Assembly: GCF_000747665.1 (NCBI RefSeq)
Contig: NZ_BBKT01000050.1
Coordinates: 1-55,309, forward strand
Length of the DNA: 55,309 nt
Direction of reading: 5' to 3'
Source: Thermoanaerobacterium saccharolyticum
GTDB taxonomy: Bacteria > Bacillota > Thermoanaerobacteria > Thermoanaerobacterales > Thermoanaerobacteraceae
Below the pieces are notes generated by a model that did no database searches, was not told the DNA's origin, and worked only from the letters and a program-made list of their open reading frames with translations. Of the stretch, positions 1 through 9,500 are shown piece by piece (the stretch's first letter is position 1; each line of letters starts with the position of its first letter). Both the position numbers and the translations under genes were made by a program.

Positions 1-350
1 ATTTAAAACTCAATTTAAAAATTCGAAGATTGACAAAGAGAGCCGGAATTGTCAGGTTGGTAATTTCACCATAAGGGCTTAAGACCCAGCAAGGGAGCAT
101 AACTGACATCCACCTCATGTAAGGCAGAACGAAGGAATTAAGGACAAAGATCCTGTGAGACATGGGAGGGTATGCCACATGAGCTTAAGTGGAATTCATA
201 GGCCAAAATATGGAAAAACAACAGAAGCTTATTTGGGTTACCTATCACATGTAAAATTAATGAATAAATAGCATTAATATACATGAGGGCTCCTTTGAAG
301 ATCATGAAAATTTGAGAATGAGTGAGATATTAAAAGAAAATCAAAGATTA
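1..350 (+). other. Unrecognised non-coding block, possibly a structured RNA or 5' part of a group II intron
   Basis: No convincing reading frame crosses this stretch. It is purine-rich and noticeably less AT-rich than its neighbours between about 35 and 215, with many short complementary segments, and it ends in a short frame starting ATG at 318 (MSEILKENQRL, then TAG at 351). The mixture of GGAA/GACC-type patches followed by a short coding start is reminiscent of the RNA part of a group II intron preceding its maturase, but no domain V hairpin is visible and I cannot confirm this. It directly abuts the broken cas5 remnant, so it may be what truncated that gene. Confidence 0.3.
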
Positions 351-353
351 TAG

Positions 354-744
354 AGGGAGTATGTATACTATAATAATTTGGTAAAAATTCTGATAAAGAC
401 TGAGATAAAAGAAAAAAAAAGACATAGATTTTCTTAAATCATTATTTATGAGGGTAAATTACTTTGGAAAAAGAGGAAGTTTTTTTCAGTTCATTGAAGC
501 AAAAGAGTACAATGATAATAAAAGACCTCCAGGCTACAGCTATATTTTTGATGAAATAGTATCAAATAATTATGGAAAAAATATGATAATTTTTAAAATG
601 GATGATGTTGATAAAGAGGCTAAATTCGCCAATATGAATTCTTATTCAGGAGAAAAAGCTAAAAGAGTTAGCAAAATATATTGCTTTGAATACGAGCAAT
701 ATAGGGCAAACAAAAATTTTACTTTACTGAGAAAAATAAAATGA
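354..744 (+). pseudogene. cas5: C-terminal fragment of a Cas5-family Cascade subunit
   Basis: The open part (448-744) begins RVNYFGKRGSFFQF and ends with a KNFTLLRKIK-like tail. The spacing of a 'GKRGSFFQ' block, a later 'F.MDDVDKEAKF' block and the final 'Y..NKNFTL' strand resembles the C-terminal half of Cas5 proteins, which bind the crRNA 5' handle in Cascade. The match is from memory of the family, so the subtype is uncertain. Removing one A from the A9 run at 412-420 extends the frame back to about 354, where a TAG and the unrelated upstream block begin. The N-terminal half is absent. It lies 75 bp before cas4, where cas3 would usually be expected. Confidence 0.55.
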
Positions 745-754
745 TGTTGTCTGA

Positions 755-793
755 GGGATATATGATAAAGCTAAATGCTTTACCATATATCCC
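755..793 (+). other. Inverted repeat between the cas5 remnant and cas4
   Basis: A 17-base arm (GGGATATATGATAAAGC) is followed by a 5-base loop and its complement with one mismatch (a possible A·C apposition). There is no T-run, so it is not an obvious intrinsic terminator. It could be an mRNA-stabilising or processing hairpin, or a scar where cas3 was lost. Confidence 0.5.
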
Positions 794-818
794 AGTATGA
801 AATTTGTAAGGTGATATT

Positions 819-1310
819 ATGGATTTAGCGACGGGTACAGAGGTAAATTATTATTTCGTCTGCAAGCACAAATTATGGCTTTTCACACATGGCATAAACA
901 TGGAACATAATTCAGATTATGTTGACATAGGGAATGCTATTCATGAAAGAAGTTTTCAAAGAGAAGATAAAGAGATTCTTCTAGATGGGCGGATAAAAAT
1001 CGATTTTATTAAAAATCAGATGGAAATACACGAAACCAAAAAGAGTAAGGCTATGGAAGAAGCTACGAAATACCAAGTTTTATACTATATTTATTACTTA
1101 AAGACAAAAGGAATGGAAAATGTTAAGGGTGTCATACATTATATGGACAACCATTCTAAAGAAGAAATTAATCTTACTGAAGAAAGTGAAGATAAAATAA
1201 AAACGATAATTAAAGAAGTCAATAAAATAAAAGCAGCGGAAAAGCCACCGGCGAAATCCAAAAGTAAAGTTTGTACAAAATGCAGCTATTATGAATTGTG
1301 CTTTAGTTAG
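819..1310 (+). CDS. cas4: CRISPR-associated exonuclease Cas4
   Basis: A 163-residue protein of normal Cas4 length. Cas4 is a RecB-like nuclease with a 4Fe-4S cluster that works with Cas1-Cas2 to select and trim prespacers with the correct PAM. The cluster ligands are visible: Cys15 in YYFVCKHKLW near the N-terminus and the C-terminal trio Cys152, Cys155 and Cys161. RecB-type active-site residues are His42 in GNAIHERSF, Asp62 in IKIDF, Glu72 and Lys74 in HETKKSK, and the QVLYYIYYL motif around residue 86. The ATG start has an AAGGTGA ribosome site about 5 bases upstream. The stop lies 11 bases before cas1, so it is co-transcribed with the adaptation genes. No damage is seen. Confidence 0.93.
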   Translation: MDLATGTEVNYYFVCKHKLWLFTHGINMEHNSDYVDIGNAIHERSFQREDKEILLDGRIKIDFIKNQMEIHETKKSKAMEEATKYQVLYYIYYLKTKGMENVKGVIHYMDNHSKEEINLTEESEDKIKTIIKEVNKIKAAEKPPAKSKSKVCTKCSYYELCFS

Positions 1311-1321
1311 AAGGTGATTTT

Positions 1322-2314
1322 ATGAAAAAAAGCATATATATAAATGCAAGTGGACGACTTAGCAGGAAAGACAATACTATTTTCTTTGAAAGTGAAACAT
1401 TCGGGAAAAAGTTTATACCTGTTAATAATGTGGAAGAAATATTTTTGTTTGGAGAAGTAGATTTTAATACGAAAGCAATTAACTTTTTGGCACAAAACAA
1501 CATAACAGTGCACGTATTTAATTATTATGGATATTATTCAGGAAGTTTTTACCCAAGAGAACATTTGCCATCAGGCTTTTTATTGGTTAAACAAGTGGAA
1601 AAATACAAAGATGATGGTGAGAGACTTAAGATCGCAAAAGAGATTATTAATGGTGCCAGTCACAATATATTAAAAAACATTAAGTATTACGCTAATAGAA
1701 AAGAAGGATTAGACGAATTTGTAGAGCGAATTGAAAATGAGAGAAAAAATCTAAAGAGTATAAAGACAATAAATGAGCTAATGGGGGTAGAAGGCAGGAT
1801 TAGAAATATATATTATTCCGCTTTTGAGACAATAATTGATGGAAAATTTGCGTTTAAGAATAGGACGATGAATCCTCCAGACAATCCAATAAATGCTTTG
1901 ATCTCTTTTGGAAATTCCATGATGTATTCTGTTGTGCTTACAGAGATTTATAATACACAGTTAAACCCTACTGTAAGCTATTTACATGAACCTGGCGAAA
2001 GGAGATTTTCTTTAAGCCTTGATATAAGCGAAATATTTAAACCCATCATCATAGATAGGATCATTTTTAGCCTGATAAATCAAAAAATGATAAGAGAAGA
2101 ACATTTTGATCAAGATTTAGAGCTGTGTTATTTGAATGAAAAAGGTAGAGTTATATTTCAAAGAGAATTTGAAGAAAAATTGGGGACGATTATTAAACAT
2201 CCTAAATTAAATAGAAGTGTAAGCTATAGAAGACTTATAAGACTTGAATGTTATAAAATTATTAAGCATTTGTTAGACGAAGAAGAATATGAATCATTAA
2301 AAATGTGGTGGTAA
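1322..2314 (+). CDS. cas1: CRISPR integrase Cas1 (type I-B-like)
   Basis: A 330-residue Cas1, the metal-dependent integrase that inserts new spacers at the leader end of the array. The N-terminal beta domain (about 1-80) precedes the all-alpha catalytic domain. The metal-binding residues are Glu157 (MGVEGRIRNIYY), His222 (SYLHEPGERR) and Asp234/Glu237 (LSLDISEIFKP), all at the expected spacing. It starts at ATG after an AAGGTGA site and ends one base before the GTG of cas2, implying translational coupling. The gene is intact, so the adaptation module looks functional even though neighbouring effector genes are broken. Confidence 0.96.
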   Translation: MKKSIYINASGRLSRKDNTIFFESETFGKKFIPVNNVEEIFLFGEVDFNTKAINFLAQNNITVHVFNYYGYYSGSFYPREHLPSGFLLVKQVEKYKDDGERLKIAKEIINGASHNILKNIKYYANRKEGLDEFVERIENERKNLKSIKTINELMGVEGRIRNIYYSAFETIIDGKFAFKNRTMNPPDNPINALISFGNSMMYSVVLTEIYNTQLNPTVSYLHEPGERRFSLSLDISEIFKPIIIDRIIFSLINQKMIREEHFDQDLELCYLNEKGRVIFQREFEEKLGTIIKHPKLNRSVSYRRLIRLECYKIIKHLLDEEEYESLKMWW

Positions 2315-2315
2315 A

Positions 2316-2579
2316 GTGTATGCACTTATAGTTTATGATGTTGATGAAAAAAAGGTTGCAAAAGTAAATAAATATTTGAAAACTTATCTAAATTGGGTGC
2401 AAAATTCAGTATTTGAAGGTGAATTAACAGAAGCTCAGCTAAATAGAATTATTTTATGGTTTAAAGGACATTTGGATTTAGAAAGTGACTCGGTTTTGAT
2501 ATATACAGCCAGTTCTCAAAAGTGGCTATCAAAAAGAATCATAGGAATAGAAAAGAATTCTACTGATAATATTTTATGA
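2316..2579 (+). CDS. cas2: CRISPR adaptation protein Cas2
   Basis: An 87-residue Cas2, which forms the central dimer of the Cas1-Cas2 integration complex. It has the ferredoxin-like first strand MYALIVYDVDEKK with the conserved Asp8, the NSVFEGELT strand and the DSVLIYTASSQKW strand near the C-terminus. The start is GTG, one base after the cas1 stop and without room for its own good ribosome site, so translation probably depends on cas1. Length is typical and no damage is visible. Confidence 0.95.
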   Translation: MYALIVYDVDEKKVAKVNKYLKTYLNWVQNSVFEGELTEAQLNRIILWFKGHLDLESDSVLIYTASSQKWLSKRIIGIEKNSTDNIL

Positions 2580-2589
2580 GGTGGTAAGG

Positions 2590-3343
2590 TTGAGGATAAA
2601 GATAACATTGTTGCCAGAAGAAGATAAAACCTTAAATATAAATTACAATTACTTCTTATCTGGATGGGTATATAATACCTTAAAAAAAAGCCAACAAAGA
2701 ATTTGCAGAACACCTTCACGAAAAAGGATACAGCTATGGCAAAAAGGTTTTTAAATTATTTACTTTTTCTCAATTGCGCAGCAAAAATCTCAAAATAATC
2801 GGTGATGAAATAATGTTTTTGGATGAAACTTACTTATACATAACATCTCCTAAAAAAGAATTTATGCTAAACTTTGTAAGTGAAGTTTTAAATAATGAAT
2901 TTTTAAGGTTGCAAGAATACAAGTTTAGGATTAAAAGTGTGGAGATGTTAAAAGAACCGGAATTCAGTAATGAAGATAAATTTATATGCTTATCTCCAAT
3001 AGTCACGTCAACTGCTATTGAAGTTGATGGAAAAAGGAAAAGTGTAAATCTGCCTTTGCACGATTCCCGATTTATTGAAAACATAAAAAATAATTTAATT
3101 GAGAAGTACTATGTTTTATATAATACACTTCCAGATAATTTGAATGTAAATATAGATTTTGATATGAATTATTATATGAAAAATCCAGATGGTAAAAGAA
3201 TAAAATTTAAAAATGTTTATGTTAAAGGGTATATGGTGCCTTTTAAGATGTCAGGCAATCCTGATTTGATAAAAGTAGCATACGAATGTGGATTAGGGGA
3301 AAAAAATAGTGCTGGATTTGGAATGATACAGAAAATAAAATGA
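2590..3343 (+). pseudogene. cas6: CRISPR repeat endoribonuclease Cas6, frameshifted in an A8 run
   Basis: Cas6 cuts the array transcript within each repeat to leave the 8-nt 5' handle, here ATTGAAAC. The reading begins at a TTG at 2590 after GAGGTGGTAAGG (LRIKITLLPEEDK) and breaks in the A8 run at 2682-2689. Removing one A restores a continuous protein of about 250 residues through KKANKEFAEHLHEKGYSYGK to the C-terminal glycine-rich loop GLGEKNSAGFGM that marks Cas6 RAMP folds. Either the gene is really broken, polymerase slippage on A8 yields functional product, or the run is over-called; the many identical cases in this window favour the last. Placing cas6 last, next to the leader, is a normal type I-B-like order. 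Confidence 0.85.
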
Positions 3344-3581
3344 ATAATTATAAAAATCAAATCTTTGTCGACCTTTCTCGATGTAAAAAATGCAGGAGGT
3401 CGACAAAGAAATTGATAATGTAAAAGATTATTGTTTTTTGTTACTGAAGGGACAAACGATGAAAATTGAATTTTTATACAGTGCTAATAAATGGACTGTA
3501 TGCCTAAAAGATATTGAAAAATAACTCATATTGTGTTAAATTGAATTTAAGCAAGAAAGTATTTTCATGCGATTTTCCTGG
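3344..3581 (+). promoter_or_regulatory. CRISPR leader with a 12-bp inverted repeat
   Basis: An AT-rich, gene-free stretch between cas6 and the first repeat, on the side expected from the repeat orientation (handle at the repeat 3' end). It contains a perfect inverted repeat, CTTTGTCGACCT at 3363-3374 and AGGTCGACAAAG at 3397-3408, separated by 22 bases. Leaders promote array transcription and carry signals for spacer integration; I infer that the inverted repeat is a leader signal or a protein site, since it is about 175 bp from the integration point. Confidence 0.75.
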
Positions 3582-6500
3582 GATTTAATCTAACCATACT
3601 GGAATTGAAACATTTCAGAATGAGAATCCCTTCTTTTTATATCCTCTGATTTAATCTAACCATACTGGAATTGAAACGGAACCATCTTAAAATCAATATC
3701 ATAAAGACCTGGAGATTTAATCTAACCATACTGGAATTGAAACATAAGTTGATTAAGCAAATTATTTATATTAGTATCAGGATTTAATCTAACCATACTG
3801 GAATTGAAACTAAAGTACATAAGTATAGTAATACTGCTATATATTTGATTTAATCTAACCATACTGGAATTGAAACGTTACTTATTCTGCTACTTTTGCT
3901 TCTCAAGATATGAGATTTAATCTAACCATACTGGAATTGAAACTGATATACTTTTTACCCTTTTGAGTCTCACCTTTAGATTTAATCTAACCATACTGGA
4001 ATTGAAACATTGGTTCTTATATTCCTGCTGATATGTCACAAATTGATTTAATCTAACCATACTGGAATTGAAACTCTTTAACTGTTGCTTTGCCTTCTGT
4101 TCCAGACATAAGATTTAATCTAACCATACTGGAATTGAAACGTGTTAACATTGCTTTTTATTCTTATGTATTTTTTAGATTTAATCTAACCATACTGGAA
4201 TTGAAACATTAAATTTTTCTTCTATTAAGAATGATAAAAAGCGGATTTAATCTAACCATACTGGAATTGAAACTGATTTTTTGCAATATCTCCTATTGCG
4301 TTACCTGTGGATTTAATCTAACCATACTGGAATTGAAACGCAATTTACAACCAAACCGATGGGCTTGTAGGGCAGATTTAATCTAACCATACTGGAATTG
4401 AAACTATTTTTTGGCACTAAAGATTTAGCATCTTCTAACACGATTTAATCTAACCATACTGGAATTGAAACTTCACAGCGAAGTGCGCTTACTGTGGAAA
4501 AGAATTTAGATTTAATCTAACCATACTGGAATTGAAACATGTGTTGGTAATAGTTAAAATTTGATTTTTTCTCAGATTTAATCTAACCATACTGGAATTG
4601 AAACCAGGCAACGCAGGCTTTATTAGATCTATCGCAAAAAGATTTAATCTAACCATACTGGAATTGAAACTGTAAGATATCCCGGCGGTTGCATTTCACC
4701 TGTAATGATTTAATCTAACCATACTGGAATTGAAACAAAAAATTTTAAAGGAGGAAATTGAAATGAAAATGGCGATTTAATCTAACCATACTGGAATTGA
4801 AACTTGACCAATCTATTAATATCACAACGTCCGAAAACGGATTTAATCTAACCATACTGGAATTGAAACAAGTATCCGCCTAAAACAGTCATAATCGGTG
4901 CAATCAGATTTAATCTAACCATACTGGAATTGAAACTATTGTAATTCTGGCGTACTTAAATAGGTTACAAATGATTTAATCTAACCATACTGGAATTGAA
5001 ACAATTTCCTATATGTTAGACCAACTGGTAATTTTATTGTCAGATTTAATCTAACCATACTGGAATTGAAACACAAAAATATTACAGATAATAACAATAA
5101 CATACATTGATTTAATCTAACCATACTGGAATTGAAACTTAGCATAAGTAGAATCAACAACAGAAGCATAAACTGATTTAATCTAACCATACTGGAATTG
5201 AAACTACAGAATATCCAGAAAATTCCAGTAATCACATTCTGGATTTAATCTAACCATACTGGAATTGAAACACAACACAACAACAAAATGGAAGTGTTAA
5301 ATAATGAGATTTAATCTAACCATACTGGAATTGAAACAAACAATAGTATTTTGTCTAAAATAGATCCACTTGGATTTAATCTAACCATACTGGAATTGAA
5401 ACTCGGTTGTGTTTCCTCTTTCGGTTTCATTTCTGCGATTTAATCTAACCATACTGGAATTGAAACTCGGCTGCAGTTCTGTTATTTGGAAATGACATAG
5501 CGATTTAATCTAACCATACTGGAATTGAAACATCAAATACTTTTGAGGAGGTGGCTCCTCCATGTCAAGATTTAATCTAACCATACTGGAATTGAAACGA
5601 AAATCCTGCAAAAGAGGTGCAAGATCCGCCAACAGATTTAATCTAACCATACTGGAATTGAAACGTATTTTGTGGCGCTTGTTGTGTCTGCTGCAAATTA
5701 GATTTAATCTAACCATACTGGAATTGAAACTGTGTAGACCCACGTTTTAATCTTGTTACAAGAGGGGATTTAATCTAACCATACTGGAATTGAAACTCTG
5801 AAATGCTGTCGTGTTAAATGCTACGCCTAACACGGATTTAATCTAACCATACTGGAATTGAAACATCACAGTACACGGTTTGAGACATACAAATGCAAGC
5901 AGATTTAATCTAACCATACTGGAATTGAAACACACATGTGCAACTATTTCTTTGACATTGTCTGGCGATTTAATCTAACCATACTGGAATTGAAACTTGA
6001 GTGTCATTTCAATATCTCCTTCCCACTATAAAGATTTAATCTAACCATACTGGAATTGAAACGCGATCTCTGCGTAACTGTAAAATTTGTCTACAAAGAT
6101 TTAATCTAACCATACTGGAATTGAAACATGTTGTTCGTACCTGCTGGTATAGCAGGCAGACTAGATTTAATCTAACCATACTGGAATTGAAACTTTATTA
6201 TGAGGTGGAAAGGCAAAAACGAAATTATAGATTTAATCTAACCATACTGGAATTGAAACATATGTGACTTTATGTCCTAAAAGAACATCTATTAAGATTT
6301 AATCTAACCATACTGGAATTGAAACCCTTCAAAATTTGTATGAATTTTTCGGCATCTTCTGATTTAATCTAACCATACTGGAATTGAAACATAGATTATG
6401 ATTATAAAAACTTAATTAATATTCTTGAGATTTAATCTAACCATACTGGAATTGAAACATATTGTTTGCACCCGCAGGCAATGCAGGCAAACTGATTTAA

Positions 6501-9500
6501 TCTAACCATACTGGAATTGAAACTTATATTTTCCATCTGCTGATTAACAATTTTAATTAGATTTAATCTAACCATACTGGAATTGAAACCTAAATTCAAA
6601 TAATGTTGGAAATATTCAACTTGTAGATTTAATCTAACCATACTGGAATTGAAACTTGTGAATGGTCTTAATAGTGCTATTCAGTATATTAGATTTAATC
6701 TAACCATACTGGAATTGAAACTAATACTTATAAATCTTTTGTTCTATCAAGTCCATCTGATTTAATCTAACCATACTGGAATTGAAACTTGACTGCGTTG
6801 ATTAAAGTTGATTTATTCTTCTCAGATTTAATCTAACCATACTGGAATTGAAACTCACTTGCAGTTCTATTGTTTGGAAATGATATTGCAAGATTTAATC
6901 TAACCATACTGGAATTGAAACAAGTATACTTATAGAAGACTATGGATTCGATAAAGAGATTTAATCTAACCATACTGGAATTGAAACAAAAAAAAGAGGT
7001 TGACGGACATTTTGAGGAAGTAACGATTTAATCTAACCATACTGGAATTGAAACTGAAGTTATGGGAAGTATTCCACAAATAACATTATTGATTTAATCT
7101 AACCATACTGGAATTGAAACATAAATTGATTGTTTTGATATACAAAAATGATAATACGATTTAATCTAACCATACTGGAATTGAAACAGTCATAATCTAG
7201 CTGGAATTGGTGCGTTTGACAATCGATTTAATCTAACCATACTGGAATTGAAACTATAATTAGCATAATATTCACCATAAATGGTTTGTCGATTTAATCT
7301 AACCATACTGGAATTGAAACTACTTTATTCTATCTCAGTGGATATTAGAAACCGGTGGATTTAATCTAACCATACTGGAATTGAAACGAATATGATCCTG
7401 TGCCTTGGCCTATTGCTGTTGAGATTTAATCTAACCATACTGGAATTGAAACTGAATTTATTTCAATTATACCATCTGATAATCCAAGATTTAATCTAAC
7501 CATACTGGAATTGAAACATGATTTCTGTGACTAATTTCATTTGTTGCAAAGATGATTTAATCTAACCATACTGGAATTGAAACGCAACACTTGAAGCGAT
7601 AGACCATCTTAAACACATCAGATTTAATCTAACCATACTGGAATTGAAACTAGAAGAAGAATTTCAAAAAATCTATCCCGTCATTGGATTTAATCTAACC
7701 ATACTGGAATTGAAACTGTGTCGTATTGTAAGCAAATGTGCTTATAATTTTTGGATTTAATCTAACCATACTGGAATTGAAACAAAATTCCCAAAATTAT
7801 ATTCTGTTTAAAATTTTCAGGATTTAATCTAACCATACTGGAATTGAAACGGTGTTTCTGAAGTATTTCAGAGTGTATAAAAAAATAAGATTTAATCTAA
7901 CCATACTGGAATTGAAACAGACTTGTCTGGTCTGTTGATGTAGTAACAACAGATGGATTTAATCTAACCATACTGGAATTGAAACTGATGCCTTTCCTTG
8001 TGTTATGTCTGTTGAAGCAAGGATTTAATCTAACCATACTGGAATTGAAACTAGTCTGGTATATATATTGCTGTATCATTATAATTTGATTTAATCTAAC
8101 CATACTGGAATTGAAACAAAATGTGTAATTTGTCTACTTGATAAGCTACTGCGATTTAATCTAACCATACTGGAATTGAAACTCGTATTTCACATTTGAT
8201 CCAGTCATACTATCGTAAGATTTAATCTAACCATACTGGAATTGAAACCCGAAGTATGACTTTTGGTATTACAATACAGAAATGGGATTTAATCTAACCA
8301 TACTGGAATTGAAACCAGGAAACGGTACACTTATAGGCATAATAAAAAGAAGATTTAATCTAACCATACTGGAATTGAAACACAATACAGCAACAGTGTC
8401 AAGCAGGATATAACACTGATTTAATCTAACCATACTGGAATTGAAACGCAATATAATTGAGAATCTTCTTACCATACTTAAAGATTTAATCTAACCATAC
8501 TGGAATTGAAACTTATTTTGTTGGCTAAGGATGAACGGGTATTATTTGATTTAATCTAACCATACTGGAATTGAAACTTAGAAGTGAAACCGAAGGAAGA
8601 AAAACCGAAGGAGATTTAATCTAACCATACTGGAATTGAAACATAATTGTTTCTATATTAGGAGGAATAGTAACAGGCGATTTAATCTAACCATACTGGA
8701 ATTGAAACTTTGCAAAATCATTCACAGTTTTCGCATTCATTGCTTGATTTAATCTAACCATACTGGAATTGAAACGGCAAACCTCTTGGAAAACAAAGAC
8801 CAAGAGTTTTGATTTAATCTAACCATACTGGAATTGAAACAGTCTATGGATAGACTATCTATATCGTATCCATACCGATTTAATCTAACCATACTGGAAT
8901 TGAAACTTTTTATATTTAATAGTTTACATAGTAACATATATCGATTTAATCTAACCATACTGGAATTGAAACATATAATATTGATAACCTACATCAGCAT
9001 CTACAACAGATTTAATCTAACCATACTGGAATTGAAACGCATTGTTATTGCTGTAATTGCTAACCCCAATGGCCCGATTTAATCTAACCATACTGGAATT
9101 GAAACAGAAAAACAGGATTAGATTATTTCCCACATGATGTAGGATTTAATCTAACCATACTGGAATTGAAACTAGGCACACTAACGCAAGTATTATGATT
9201 GCAAACAAGATTTAATCTAACCATACTGGAATTGAAACTTGATGAAGTATTAGACAAATACGAGTTGGCCCAGAGATTTAATCTAACCATACTGGAATTG
9301 AAACTATTCTGTATCTTCCCACCATTCACCACACAATTCGGATTTAATCTAACCATACTGGAATTGAAACGCAATTGATCCTCCAAATACTAAAGATACA
9401 CCACAGATTTAATCTAACCATACTGGAATTGAAACACAGGAAATACATCCAGTCTTCCACAAGCTGGACAAGATTTAATCTAACCATACTGGAATTGAAA

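Noticed and set aside
7189-7224. Spacer containing CTGGAATTG, identical to part of the repeat
   Set aside because: A nine-base coincidence within a spacer of normal length; no partial repeat or rearranged unit.
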